DNA of 64,000 nucleotides from an uncultured Lachnospiraceae bacterium (lineage in GTDB: Bacteria > Bacillota > Clostridia > Lachnospirales > Lachnospiraceae), in contig CAJTTT010000011.1 in the NCBI GenBank assembly GCA_910579285.1, forward strand, positions 1-64,000, in the 5' to 3' direction. Of this stretch, positions 9,023-17,956 are shown in pieces. A model generated the notes under the pieces. That model saw only the letters and a list, made by a program, of their open reading frames with translations. It was not told the DNA's origin and searched no databases. The position numbers and the translations under genes were made by a program. Numbering within the stretch: the first letter of the stretch is position 1; each line of letters opens with the position of its first letter.

Positions 9023-10141
9023 TTACTCGTTCTCTATTCCCGCCGTCTGTTCCTCATCCCGGCCCAAAATCATTCCTGCCTCGTCCATATATGCCGCCGT
9101 CACCAGCTTTCGGTCAAATTCCCGCTCCATCTTTTTCCTGCCGCGCTTTCCCATTTCCGCGCGCTCCTGCGCGGATAGGGAAAGGAATTTCTCCATCGCC
9201 GCAATCAGCTCCTCCGCGTTTCCCGGTGTAAAACCGAAGCCTGTCACGCCCTCCTCGAAGGCCTCCTTACAACCGCTGATGTTGGATGCAATGACGGGTC
9301 TGCCCGTTGCCGCGCCCTCAATCAGCGCATTGGACATCCCCTCGTGGAAGGAAGCTACCACGATGGCATCAGCCGCCGCCAGGTACGAGTGCACCTGCGT
9401 GTGAAAGCCGATCTGCCGGATCACGCCCTCTTTATCCAGATCATCCAGAAGCTCCTGATAATCCTCGTCACAGTAACCCATGATATCAAAAAATACCCGG
9501 TCGCTATGTAATCTCTGTGCCGCCTCAATGTATTCGAGAATGCCCCGCTCCTTCATCACCCTGCCCACGAAGAGAAAATGTGTCTTCTCCCTCTCCGGGT
9601 AAGGCTCATAGCTGTGCTTTTCCAGATTGACCCCGGAGCCCATGACCATCCGTTCCTTTTTTCCCGAAATGCCCATGTTCCGAAAGATGCCTTTGTTCTC
9701 CTCATTCTGGAAGAAGACACAGGCCGCCCGCTTTAGTCCAGCGCGGTACATGCCCACAATCAGCTTCAACAGAAGGCCAGTCCTGTCAAATGCGCCTCCG
9801 AGTCCTGTGATTGTAGCGATATAAGGAATCTTCCTCCTGCCTGCGGCAAAACCGCCGTACACATTGGGTTTGATCGTGTATGTCACCACCAGATCCGGCT
9901 GAATCTCCTTCATCATTTTAACGTAAGCGCGGTATAACTTCAAGTCCTCCAGCGGATTGATTCCCCTGCGGTTAATCGGCGTCTCTATGATTTTACAGCC
10001 ATCCGCCCGAAGTTCCATCTCTTTCACGTCATCCGGCATGCTCACCCAGACCTCGTACTCCTGCGTGAGCGCTTTCACAAACTCGCCCCGGAAGTCATAA
10101 AGGCCGCCGGAGGAATTTGTCAGAACCAATACCTTTTTCAC
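9023..10141 (-). CDS. pglA: GT4 glycosyltransferase, PglA-like
   Basis: 372 residues. LTNSSGGLYDFR (7-18), YTIKPNVYGG (87-96) and TGLGGAF (112-118) are typical of the PglA/WbpX-like GT4 branch that adds a HexNAc to an undecaprenyl-PP-linked diamino or amino sugar. HEGMSNALIEGAATGRP in the second half is the donor-site motif. Translation starts at a GTG (10141) whose last bases form the stop of the ATP-grasp gene (GTGA overlap), behind a GGAGGAG site, so the two are translationally coupled. With the PglC-like initiator two genes upstream it probably adds the second sugar of the same glycan. Confidence 0.88.
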   Translation of the reverse strand: MKKVLVLTNSSGGLYDFRGEFVKALTQEYEVWVSMPDDVKEMELRADGCKIIETPINRRGINPLEDLKLYRAYVKMMKEIQPDLVVTYTIKPNVYGGFAAGRRKIPYIATITGLGGAFDRTGLLLKLIVGMYRAGLKRAACVFFQNEENKGIFRNMGISGKKERMVMGSGVNLEKHSYEPYPEREKTHFLFVGRVMKERGILEYIEAAQRLHSDRVFFDIMGYCDEDYQELLDDLDKEGVIRQIGFHTQVHSYLAAADAIVVASFHEGMSNALIEGAATGRPVIASNISGCKEAFEEGVTGFGFTPGNAEELIAAMEKFLSLSAQERAEMGKRGRKKMEREFDRKLVTAAYMDEAGMILGRDEEQTAGIENE

Positions 10142-11121
10142 GGCACCATCTCCTCCCCCGCCATATCCCGTATCATCACCTCATTGAACTTCATCATGCA
10201 GATGTCCTCTCTATATTCTCCGATCCGCACCTCATTCTCCTGCCCGGAGAGGTTTTTGACCACCGCCGCAGCCATATTCACGCCGCAGCCGTATGCGTGG
10301 GGATACCCGCCTCCGAAGCGGGGATTCACTTCAGAAATATAATAAACGCCGCCGATCTCAAAAATATCTATGTCAATCATGCCCCGGAATCCGCATGTTT
10401 CCGCAAAATCCCGTATCAGCAAAAAGAGCTTTTCATCCTTGAAGGACACCGACTTGTCCGTCTCTCCCGCCCGCATCTTGATCTTCTTTTTCACAAAGAT
10501 ATCCGTACATTTCCCGGAGAGCATATCCACATACACGTCCGCGCCAAATTCTGTGCCGTCCATGTACTCCTGGATCATCAGACCGTCATAGAGACTGAAG
10601 AGCACATCAATCTCCTTCCGGCTCCCCGCCTTATTGATGTGGATGCTTGCGCTGCCCCGAACCGGCTTCACAAAAACGGGATAGGAAATCTCCCCGGCTT
10701 CTTCCGCCCGGTAAAAGGTCTCCTTGTCCACATAGCACTTCGCCGTCGGTATGTGCATTTTCTGCAGCAGCTCAAACATCCTGTACTTGTCAAAGCAGGT
10801 CTCCACCAACTCATAATCGGAGATAATCGGTGTGGTACCCACCGCCAAAAACCGCTCCCGCTCCTTCGCCAGCAGGGACAGTTCCGGGTCTATTAAAGAA
10901 AAAACACCCGTTATTTTTTCTTTCTCACAAATTTCCAGAATCCTCTCCAGATAATCCGGCGCGGTAATTCTGGGCACCAGGTAAAAAGCGTCCGCCTCAT
11001 ACACCGCAGGCGCCAGATTGGAACAGTCCGTCGCAATCACCCTGCCCCTGTCCGCAAGCTCCTTCTTAAAATACTGCACCACCTTATCGCGGGTGCCCGC
11101 GCTCAAAATTAAGATATTCAT
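10138..11121 (-). CDS. ATP-grasp ligase, CarB/PylC-like; probable amino-sugar acyl ligase
   Basis: 327 residues. An N-terminal pre-ATP-grasp Rossmann domain (about 1-105) begins MNILILSAGTRDKVV. An ATP-grasp domain follows (about 110-300), with YPVFVKPVRGSASIH (nucleotide-binding lysine) and ISEVNPRFGGGYP (Mg-ATP-binding Glu/Asn). The family makes acyl-phosphates from a carboxylic acid and couples them to an amine. The gene overlaps both neighbours by ATGA/GTGA, between pglC and pglA, with no PglD-type acetyltransferase nearby. In Bacillus cereus an ATP-grasp enzyme (Pyl) joins 2-oxoglutarate to a UDP-4-amino-sugar after a Pdeg/Pat pair equivalent to PglF/PglE. A similar N-acylation of the 4-amino sugar here is inferred. 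Confidence 0.85.
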   Translation of the reverse strand: MNILILSAGTRDKVVQYFKKELADRGRVIATDCSNLAPAVYEADAFYLVPRITAPDYLERILEICEKEKITGVFSLIDPELSLLAKERERFLAVGTTPIISDYELVETCFDKYRMFELLQKMHIPTAKCYVDKETFYRAEEAGEISYPVFVKPVRGSASIHINKAGSRKEIDVLFSLYDGLMIQEYMDGTEFGADVYVDMLSGKCTDIFVKKKIKMRAGETDKSVSFKDEKLFLLIRDFAETCGFRGMIDIDIFEIGGVYYISEVNPRFGGGYPHAYGCGVNMAAAVVKNLSGQENEVRIGEYREDICMMKFNEVMIRDMAGEEMVP

Positions 11122-11762
11122 GCTTCCAGACTCCCTGTCTCCTCCAGCCGTTTCTTTCTGATTTCCGCAAAATTTCCTTCCGCCGCGCTGGTGTCCTCCG
11201 CGACCTCCTCTGTATGCCCGAGCACCGTCTGCACGGTCATCCAGATCACCTTCAGATCCATGCCGAAGGTTAAATGTTCCACATACTCCACATCTTTCTG
11301 GAACCGTCTGTCCCAGTCCAGGAAATTGCGTCCGCTCACCTGCGCGAGCCCCGTAAGTCCCGGGCGCACGCTGTGCCTCAGACGCTCGCGCTCCGTATAA
11401 TAAGGCAGATAAGACACGAGCAGGGGCCTTGGTCCGATCACACTCATGTCACCCTTTAAAATGTTAAAAAGCTCCGGCAGCTCGTCCAGACTGGTGGCCC
11501 GCAGAAATTTCCCGAACTTCGTAAGCCGCACCGAATCCGGCAGAAGCGCTCCCTTCTCATCCCGCGCATCCGTCATTGTGCGGAACTTACAGAGGGTAAA
11601 AATCTTTTCATCCTTCCCCGGCCTCTCCTGCTTAAACAAAACCGGGCTCCCCAGCTTCACTCTCACCAGCGCCGCCAGAACAGCCAGTACGGGGCTGAGC
11701 ACGATCAACCCGCACAGGGACAGCAGAAAATCCAGACATCTTTTCATATACTTTTTATACAT
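11118..11762 (-). CDS. pglC: Polyprenyl-phosphate sugar-1-phosphate transferase, PglC-like
   Basis: A 214-residue monotopic phosphoglycosyl transferase. One N-terminal re-entrant hydrophobic helix (about 10-35) is followed by the family core: LCKFRTM, the catalytic LDELPELFNIL and VIGPRPLL, then RPGLTGLAQVSGRN. It transfers a sugar-1-phosphate from a UDP-sugar to undecaprenyl phosphate, the first step of a lipid-linked glycan at the inner membrane face. It lacks the four N-terminal spans of WcaJ/CpsE-type enzymes, unlike the 58432-59802 protein. Its position next to PglF, PglE and PglA genes suggests the UDP-4-amino-4,6-dideoxy-HexNAc derivative as substrate. The start is backed by AGAGGA. 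Confidence 0.93.
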   Translation of the reverse strand: MYKKYMKRCLDFLLSLCGLIVLSPVLAVLAALVRVKLGSPVLFKQERPGKDEKIFTLCKFRTMTDARDEKGALLPDSVRLTKFGKFLRATSLDELPELFNILKGDMSVIGPRPLLVSYLPYYTERERLRHSVRPGLTGLAQVSGRNFLDWDRRFQKDVEYVEHLTFGMDLKVIWMTVQTVLGHTEEVAEDTSAAEGNFAEIRKKRLEETGSLEA

Positions 11763-11817
11763 ATATGGTTCCTCTCTGAGGATAACTTGTTCACACGATT
11801 ACTGTCTGTGCCGCTTT

Positions 11818-12057
11818 TTACTTTACATCCTTATACAGCGCATAGTAATCCGTCTCCATATTATCCGCGTACCTGACGTAAAAGTGTTTCGCGTCATCCA
11901 ACGCCTTATTGTATATCCGATCCCCCAGCATCTCCTGAAAAAAATCAAGAATCCGCCCGGTTCCGATCACACCCAGATCCAGATCATGCTCCTCCTTGAA
12001 AAAGGCCGCAATCTCGTCGCACATCCGCGTCCTGTCTCTCTCGTCAAATTGGTTCAT
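11818..12057 (-). CDS. DUF2164-family small protein
   Basis: A 79-residue acidic soluble protein. ILDFFQEMLGDRIYNKALDD and the following YADNMETDYYAL match the DUF2164 pattern: L-(L/D)-F-F then iYN and DA, ending in a D-x-Y-x-L tail. No function is established for the family. A clear GGGAG site precedes the ATG, and the gene lies between pglE and pglC with 48-55 bp on each side. This intact start and stop inside a tight operon argue for a real gene. A role in amino-sugar or lipid-linked glycan synthesis is only guilt by association. Confidence 0.8.
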   Translation of the reverse strand: MNQFDERDRTRMCDEIAAFFKEEHDLDLGVIGTGRILDFFQEMLGDRIYNKALDDAKHFYVRYADNMETDYYALYKDVK

Positions 12058-12105
12058 GTTCCCGCTCTCCCTTCACGCGGCGCCGTCGAAATGGATATCC
12101 GCCCT

Positions 12106-13239
12106 CTAAAACAGCTCCCGCACCGTGCGGATAATCGCTTCCATCTCCTCATCGGTATTCTTGATATCGCTTGGCAGGCACAGACCTCTCGCAAAAACGT
12201 CCTCGCCTACACTGCTGCCGTCCTCATAGTGGGCAAAGAAATCACATGCCGCAAAGACGGGCTGCATATGCATAGGTTTCCAGATCGGTCTGCATTCCGC
12301 ATTGAGTTTCTCCTCCAGCGCATCCATCACCATATCCGGCGTCACTTTGCTGTCCGCGGCAACAGCCATGCCGGAGAGCCAGTTATTCGCATCTCCATCC
12401 GGGTTCATCGGGTTCATCTGTATCGCGGAAATATCGGAAAACGCTTCACAGTACCGCTTATAAATCGCCTTCTTTTTCGCCTTGTGCTCCTCCAGATGCA
12501 GAAGCTGCCCCCTGCCGATTCCCGCCGTCACATTGCTCATGCGGTAATTATAGCCAATCTGGGAATGCTGGTAATGTCTGGCAGGGTCTCTGGCCTGGGT
12601 CGCCAGAAAAGTCACTTTCTTTGCCGCTTCCTCGTCGGCAGACACAAACATGCCGCCGCCAGAGGTGGTAATGATCTTGTTTCCGTTAAAAGAATAAATG
12701 CCATATTTTCCGAACGTACCCGTATGCTTTCCCCGGTAAGTGCTCCCCAGGGACTCCGCCGCATCCTCTATGAGCGGCGTGCCATGCGCCTCACAGATTT
12801 CCATAATCTCATCGAGCTTTGCGGGCGTACCGTAGAGATGCACACAGATCACCGCCTTGGGATTCGGATATTTTTCGTAGGCCCGCTTCAGAGCTTCCGG
12901 GGACATGTTCCAGGTATCCGGCTCCGCATCAATAAACACGGGTGCGGCATTTTCATAAACGATCGGATTGCAGGAAGCGGAAAATGTAAGGTCTGACACA
13001 AAGACCACGTCTCCCGGCTTCATCTCCAAAAGCCGCAGCGCCATGTGAATAGCCGCCGTTCCCGCAGACAGAGCCGCCGCATGACCACAGCCCGTATACG
13101 CCGCCATCTCTTTCTCAAATGCGTTTACATTCGGTCCCAGAGGCGCCACCCAGTTGGTGTCAAAAGCCTCCTGCACAAAGGCCTGTTCTTCCCCGTGCAT
13201 GGTTGGGGATGAGAGGTAAATTCGTTTCTTTTCCATCAT
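12106..13239 (-). CDS. pglE: UDP-4-keto-6-deoxy-HexNAc 4-aminotransferase, PglE-like
   Basis: A PLP-dependent DegT/DnrJ/EryC1 aminotransferase of 378 residues. MMEKKRIYLSSPTMHG at the N-terminus and YSFNGNKIITTSGGG with the PLP lysine (K188) are characteristic of PglE/Pat enzymes, which aminate UDP-2-acetamido-4-keto-6-deoxyhexose using glutamate. I start it at the ATG at 13239, 6 nt after AGGAGG. The frame remains open 38 codons further upstream, but that stretch is an intergenic region, not family sequence. It is directly downstream of the PglF-like dehydratase that makes its substrate. Confidence 0.9.
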   Translation of the reverse strand: MMEKKRIYLSSPTMHGEEQAFVQEAFDTNWVAPLGPNVNAFEKEMAAYTGCGHAAALSAGTAAIHMALRLLEMKPGDVVFVSDLTFSASCNPIVYENAAPVFIDAEPDTWNMSPEALKRAYEKYPNPKAVICVHLYGTPAKLDEIMEICEAHGTPLIEDAAESLGSTYRGKHTGTFGKYGIYSFNGNKIITTSGGGMFVSADEEAAKKVTFLATQARDPARHYQHSQIGYNYRMSNVTAGIGRGQLLHLEEHKAKKKAIYKRYCEAFSDISAIQMNPMNPDGDANNWLSGMAVAADSKVTPDMVMDALEEKLNAECRPIWKPMHMQPVFAACDFFAHYEDGSSVGEDVFARGLCLPSDIKNTDEEMEAIIRTVRELF

Positions 13240-13356
13240 TTTGATCCTCCTAAAATCCAACATCCAGCCTACGCCCATCCGCAAACCCGCATCTTCCAGG
13301 TTTCTCGCTGCTTGGCGGCATATTTTGCTCATAGACGCCCGCTCTGGCTGCACTGC
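13240..13356 (-). other. 117-bp spacer with an in-frame leader reading frame before pglE
   Basis: Read on the minus strand, this gap between pglF and pglE begins an ATG frame at about 13332 (MSKICRQAARN...) that stays open and joins pglE in frame. Its composition (RNLEDAGLRMGVGWMLDF) does not resemble an aminotransferase N-terminus. The strong AGGAGG site lies inside this stretch, right before the chosen pglE start. I see it as a leader or a dispersed intergenic element, not part of the enzyme. Confidence 0.4.
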
Positions 13357-15222
13357 TTAATTATAATGGTACGTCGGCACGATCTCCTGGATCAACGGTC
13401 TGATATCTGAGTTCTCGATCTGGCACTCATCCTTCAGTTCCTTTAACTGCGCAAAAAACTCGTGCTCATCCAGTTCTATCGGCTTCCCGATATGAATCAT
13501 TCTATTCGCCGTATCTTTCATGCCTTCCTCGTCCATCAGCAGCTCCTCGTAGAGCTTTTCTCCGGGACGCAGGCCTGTAAACTCGATCTTGATATCCTCG
13601 CCCACGCGATACCCCGAAAGCTTGATCAGATTTTGCGCAAGGGAAAGAATTTTAACCGGCTCGCCCATGTCCAGGACGAAGATTTCCCCGCCCTTTGCGT
13701 ATGCCCCCGCCTGCAGAACGAGCGAAACCGCCTCTGGAATGGTCATAAAGTACCGAATGATATCGGGGTGGGTTACCGTGACCGGCCCTCCCGCCGCGAT
13801 CTGCTTACGGAAAAGCGGAATCACACTGCCGTTGCTGCCCAGCACATTGCCGAAACGCACGGCCACAAACTCCGTCTCGTAGTGCTTGTCAAAAGTCTGA
13901 ATAATCATCTCGCAGATCCGCTTGCTGGCCCCCATGATATTCGTAGGATTCACCGCCTTGTCCGTGGAAATCATAACAAACCGCTGTACACCGCTCATGG
14001 CTGCCGCCTGCGCGGTCTTAAAGGTGCCGAATACATTGTTCTTGATCGCCTCAGTAGGGCTGTCCTCCATCAGCGGCACATGCTTGTGAGCCGCCGCGTG
14101 GTAAACGATGTCCGGCTTGTATTTGGAGAAAATAAAGTTCATCCGATTCGTATTGCGCACAGAGGCAATAAGCACCATCAGATTCAGCTCCGGGTATTTC
14201 TGAAGCAGTTCCTGCTGCACATCATAGACTGAATTTTCATAAATATCGACAATGACAAGCTGTTTCGGCCTGTGGGTGGCAATCTGCCTGCAAAGCTCAC
14301 TGCCTATGGAGCCGCCGCCGCCGGTGACAAGCACCACCTTCCCCTGCACATAGCCGAGAATGGAATCCATATCAACGCTGATCGGATCCCTGCCAAGCAG
14401 ATCCTCCAGCTCCACATCACGCAGCTTGCTCACATTGACCTCACCGTTTACCAGCTGATACATGCCCGGGAGAGACCGCAGTTTACAGTTCGTGTCTTTA
14501 CATATCTCAAGAATTTCCCGGATTTCCGTCCTTGGCGCGGAGGGCATGGCCACAATGATCTCGTCCACATCGTAGATGTCCGCACACTCCACAATCTTGT
14601 CGCGTCCGCCTGCAACCTTGATGCCCTGAATATATTTGCCCCACTTTCCCTTGTCGTCATCAATGATGCATTTGATCACCATCGTGGAAAAGTTGCTGTT
14701 TACGATCTCCTTGATAATCAGATTGGCTGCCTCTCCCGCACCGATCACCATAACCGAAATCAGGTTCTTTTTGTTCTGCTGCTTATGCTTTAAGCCGCGG
14801 AAAAACCGATAAGAAAAGCGGCTTGCGAAGATGCAGACCACCAGAACCGCCATATAGGCCGGATAGTAGCTTCTCGGCACCGCCCTGGTCGTCACCTTAA
14901 AAAACTGCAGGCCCACAGCATCCGCCAGCATGGACAGCACACAGGCCACCACAATGTTCTGCAGCTCCGTCTCCCCGGCAAAAGCCCACAGGCTGCTGTA
15001 GAGACGCATCACATAAAAGATAACCAGCGTCAAAAGAATATTGATCAGCAGAAAACACTCGATCGGCTGCATGAAATGCTTCGGTATTTCGTCCAAATGA
15101 AAATCGTAACGCCACAAAATCGCCATATAGCTTGCCAGGACAATACTGATAATATCGTATATAATCAGGCAGGTCCGTCTGTAAAACAATTTTGCGTTAA
15201 AAGGTTTTCTCGTTTTTTCCAT
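13357..15222 (-). CDS. pglF: UDP-HexNAc 4,6-dehydratase, PglF/CapD-like membrane enzyme
   Basis: A 621-residue protein with four hydrophobic segments in the first 140 residues, a CoA-binding-like Rossmann domain (about 150-280; VMVIGAGEAANLI) and a short-chain dehydrogenase domain with TGGGGSIGS (300-308). In ISTDKAVNPTNIMGASKR the usual catalytic Tyr is replaced by Met (S/T-M-K, K434), as in PglF, FlaA1-type and WbpM dehydratases. The reaction removes water from UDP-GlcNAc to give the 4-keto-6-deoxy sugar at the cytoplasmic face of the membrane. It is followed by pglE and is the first enzyme of the Pgl-like block. Confidence 0.93.
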   Translation of the reverse strand: MEKTRKPFNAKLFYRRTCLIIYDIISIVLASYMAILWRYDFHLDEIPKHFMQPIECFLLINILLTLVIFYVMRLYSSLWAFAGETELQNIVVACVLSMLADAVGLQFFKVTTRAVPRSYYPAYMAVLVVCIFASRFSYRFFRGLKHKQQNKKNLISVMVIGAGEAANLIIKEIVNSNFSTMVIKCIIDDDKGKWGKYIQGIKVAGGRDKIVECADIYDVDEIIVAMPSAPRTEIREILEICKDTNCKLRSLPGMYQLVNGEVNVSKLRDVELEDLLGRDPISVDMDSILGYVQGKVVLVTGGGGSIGSELCRQIATHRPKQLVIVDIYENSVYDVQQELLQKYPELNLMVLIASVRNTNRMNFIFSKYKPDIVYHAAAHKHVPLMEDSPTEAIKNNVFGTFKTAQAAAMSGVQRFVMISTDKAVNPTNIMGASKRICEMIIQTFDKHYETEFVAVRFGNVLGSNGSVIPLFRKQIAAGGPVTVTHPDIIRYFMTIPEAVSLVLQAGAYAKGGEIFVLDMGEPVKILSLAQNLIKLSGYRVGEDIKIEFTGLRPGEKLYEELLMDEEGMKDTANRMIHIGKPIELDEHEFFAQLKELKDECQIENSDIRPLIQEIVPTYHYN

Positions 15223-15237
15223 ATTGATATCCGTTTT

Positions 15238-17769
15238 TTACTCTTCTTCCTTTCGTGTATCGACAAGCAGCGGCGCCATTACAAGAAGCAGGCAGTACGC
15301 GATGGGACAGCAGGGATGGAAAATCCACTCTGTCAGTCCGGCCACAGCGAACAGAAGCAAGAGCGCCAGCGGAAAGAGCGCGCACTCCCTGTCTTCCCTG
15401 TGCCTCCGATAATAGAAAACTGCCTGCACAAGCGTTCCGATCCCAAGCAGAAGGAACACGCCGCCCACGAAAATGCCGTGGTCGTAGGCCACCTGCAAAT
15501 AAATATTGTGGGCGTGGGCCAGATAGTTGCCGTCAGGCTCCATGACACCCATATCGTCATGTCCAACTCTGTTCAGCCGTTCATAATAGCGTTCAAATAT
15601 ATACAGTCTCCCATTTGTGTAGGACGCTTCCTCCTCAGCATCTGCGGCCGCCGCCATATCTTCTGCGGAGGCGAGCAGTATTCTTCCTCCGTTTTCCAGA
15701 TAGGGGCTTCTGAGTTCTGACTCCCCGTCTGCCTTGCTGAAATAGAGGAACGCATTCAGACACTTTTCCTGCGGCATTCCAAGCACCTTCATCTGGAAGG
15801 TCTGGATAAAACGCTCCACCGTAATATAGTAATAGGAATCCATATCCCTGCCGTGCACAAGCTCTGCAGGGAACTGCTCAATCTCATGCGCCCGGATGTC
15901 AGCCGCCATAGCGGGAATCGTTCTCTGCGCCGTAAACATTATGGGGAAACTGACCAAAACGGAGAGCGCCATCAGTCCGATCCCCCGCGAAAAGCGGAGC
16001 CACTTCTCCCGGCGGGAAAGTGTCTTTCCGGCAAAAAAGGCTGTCGGGATCACCACAACCGCCGTCACCAGAATGGCCAGATACCCGGTTCTCGACAAGG
16101 TAAACAAAAGATACATGGCAGAAACGCCAAACACCGCCAGTTCCTTGTACGTCCCCGCCAGAGAGGACTTTCTTCCGTAGGCATCCAGAAATTTAATCAA
16201 TGCCGCACACACCGCCAGCGCCAGATACACGGCGGAGATCGTCACTGTATGGAAATGGAAAGGATAGCGGTAATACTGAAAATACATATATGGCCTGTGC
16301 AGCAGACAGTACCCGACTGTCAGGACAAAATGCAGCAAAATACCGTTCACAATATTGTGCAGCAAAACGGTCCGCTTTACGCCAGAGGCCATCCGCAGAT
16401 AGTATAGGGTAAAGGCACAGACGAGGAAAATAGGCCATCCCCTCGTATTCCGATAAAGGATAATCAAGGTAAAAAACGCGCCTACAAGGATGCCGTAAGG
16501 TATAGAAATTCTTTTGATGTTCCTCGCAAAAAGCTGCTTCAGCGTGTTCAAAATCACAAATCCTGCAAGAACACCCGCCCAGACTGTCAGCTTCAATGCC
16601 TTAAGCTCCAGTTCACCCGGCTCCGCAAGCCCGGCCTCGGCGCTCTTTTCCACCAGCGCCGCCAGCGCATCCCGGTAGTACATGGGTGCGGTCACGGCTG
16701 CCGCCGCACCGTAAACCAGACTGCTCCAGCAAAAAAGCTCCTTCTTCCGATAAGTCACAATCAACGCCAGCGCAAAGAAGATCAGTGTCTGCCTGTACGC
16801 CACCGTATGGTGAATTTCATACAGCGCGTTCATATAATTACAGCAGCCCCAGATCGCCCCGGCAAACATCGCAGACTGCAGATCGTCCTGCCATCTCTCC
16901 CGCAGTACGGCAAAAACCGTCCTGTCGGACGCAAGGCCGGTCCTGTTATGATTCACCGCGTACAGCGCCGCCGCCGCTGCAAACAGCACTCCCGTCTCGT
17001 AAAAAAGAATCGAATACATGTCTGTCGTAAAAAGCTGACACGGGCCAATTGCCGCGCCTGCTGCCAAAGCGGCCGCCACAATCAGCGGATTTAAGACAAA
17101 ACGCATGGCCCGCTCCACCGTAAGCAGCGTGTTTTTGTGCGGGCGTTTCTTATAGTATGCCGCGGTAAGCAGGGAAGTGAGCGCTCCCGCAAGCAGGAAA
17201 GCCGCATCCAGACCGAAGGTCTTTCCTTTGCGCAGAGGCACCTCGTATACATAATCCGCAACCAGGCACCGCTCCGTATCCTCCACATCGCCATAGTAGA
17301 GCGCGCCTATATAAATGTTGAGGTTGTCCCCCGTGTTATCTGCATAAGCCACATGGAAAGCAGACTCCACTCCCTGCAGTAAAAAGTAGTAGTCCCGTCC
17401 CACTTCCGTATCAATATTAACCTGTACCTTAAGGTAACCGGGGAATGTCTCCATATCCCCGGTGTCGATCACCTGCTGCATCAGCGTCTGCATGGAAGCG
17501 TCGCGAAGCACAAAATTCAGCTTCTCGCCCTCCACTCTGTCCGCCAGATAGATTTCTATTTCTTTCAGCCTGTCATACTGCGCAATAAATCTCTGCTGTA
17601 CCACATAGTCTGCGGTAACTGCCTCGGATACTGCCGCCTCTTCCATACCGCTGGAAGAGCGCACCTCCTCGTGAATCAGACGAAGCGGCCAGAGAATAAG
17701 AGCCGCGCATACCGCCAAGATCCAGACTGTTCCACAGATGGCCTGTCTTTTATTTAAAATTCGGTTCAT
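15238..17769 (-). CDS. Wzy_C / O-antigen-ligase-like membrane protein
   Basis: 843 residues with about 14 hydrophobic segments. An extracytoplasmic domain lies near residues 40-190, after the first span. A Wzy_C ligase/polymerase core follows, with a large outer loop (about 625-760) ending in LAHAHNIYLQVAYDHGIF. The H-N-x-Y-L-Q...G motif is typical of WaaL, Wzy and PglL-type enzymes that move a glycan from undecaprenyl-PP. Length and the N-terminal outer domain exceed ordinary WaaL. In a Gram-positive cell the acceptor would be a protein, wall polymer or another repeat unit. AGGAATCGT precedes the ATG, and a promoter candidate lies at 17906-17934. Confidence 0.85.
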   Translation of the reverse strand: MNRILNKRQAICGTVWILAVCAALILWPLRLIHEEVRSSSGMEEAAVSEAVTADYVVQQRFIAQYDRLKEIEIYLADRVEGEKLNFVLRDASMQTLMQQVIDTGDMETFPGYLKVQVNIDTEVGRDYYFLLQGVESAFHVAYADNTGDNLNIYIGALYYGDVEDTERCLVADYVYEVPLRKGKTFGLDAAFLLAGALTSLLTAAYYKKRPHKNTLLTVERAMRFVLNPLIVAAALAAGAAIGPCQLFTTDMYSILFYETGVLFAAAAALYAVNHNRTGLASDRTVFAVLRERWQDDLQSAMFAGAIWGCCNYMNALYEIHHTVAYRQTLIFFALALIVTYRKKELFCWSSLVYGAAAAVTAPMYYRDALAALVEKSAEAGLAEPGELELKALKLTVWAGVLAGFVILNTLKQLFARNIKRISIPYGILVGAFFTLIILYRNTRGWPIFLVCAFTLYYLRMASGVKRTVLLHNIVNGILLHFVLTVGYCLLHRPYMYFQYYRYPFHFHTVTISAVYLALAVCAALIKFLDAYGRKSSLAGTYKELAVFGVSAMYLLFTLSRTGYLAILVTAVVVIPTAFFAGKTLSRREKWLRFSRGIGLMALSVLVSFPIMFTAQRTIPAMAADIRAHEIEQFPAELVHGRDMDSYYYITVERFIQTFQMKVLGMPQEKCLNAFLYFSKADGESELRSPYLENGGRILLASAEDMAAAADAEEEASYTNGRLYIFERYYERLNRVGHDDMGVMEPDGNYLAHAHNIYLQVAYDHGIFVGGVFLLLGIGTLVQAVFYYRRHREDRECALFPLALLLLFAVAGLTEWIFHPCCPIAYCLLLVMAPLLVDTRKEEE

Positions 17770-17830
17770 ACGATTCCTCCATGCCAGAGCAGCTTACTGC
17801 GATGACACGCACCAGAAATGTCAAATGTTC

Positions 17831-17840
17831 GACTGCAGTC
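17831..17840. promoter_or_regulatory. Perfect 10-bp palindrome in the ligase leader
   Basis: GACTGCAGTC is a perfect palindrome about 60 bp upstream of the ATG at 17769 and downstream of the promoter candidate at 17906-17934, inside the predicted leader. Its position would suit a small operator or a hairpin, but a 10-bp palindrome can occur by chance. Confidence 0.25.
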
Positions 17841-17905
17841 AAGGCATGATTTTTCAATCTGTTCCTCGCTCACAAAAGTGGCATATACCGCACTTTCGCG
17901 TAGTT

Positions 17906-17934
17906 AGTGTACCACGTTTGGGATGTTTTTACAA
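17906..17934 (-). promoter_or_regulatory. Sigma-A-type promoter for the ligase/Pgl block
   Basis: On the minus strand TTGTAA (17934-17929) is followed after exactly 17 bp by TACACT (17911-17906), with TGG directly in front of the -10 hexamer (extended -10). It lies between argC and the O-antigen-ligase-like gene and would give a leader of about 130 nt. It is likely to drive the run 17769 to about 9023 or further. Confidence 0.55.
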
Positions 17935-17956
17935 CTGCACAGCGGTTTTGGGCAGA

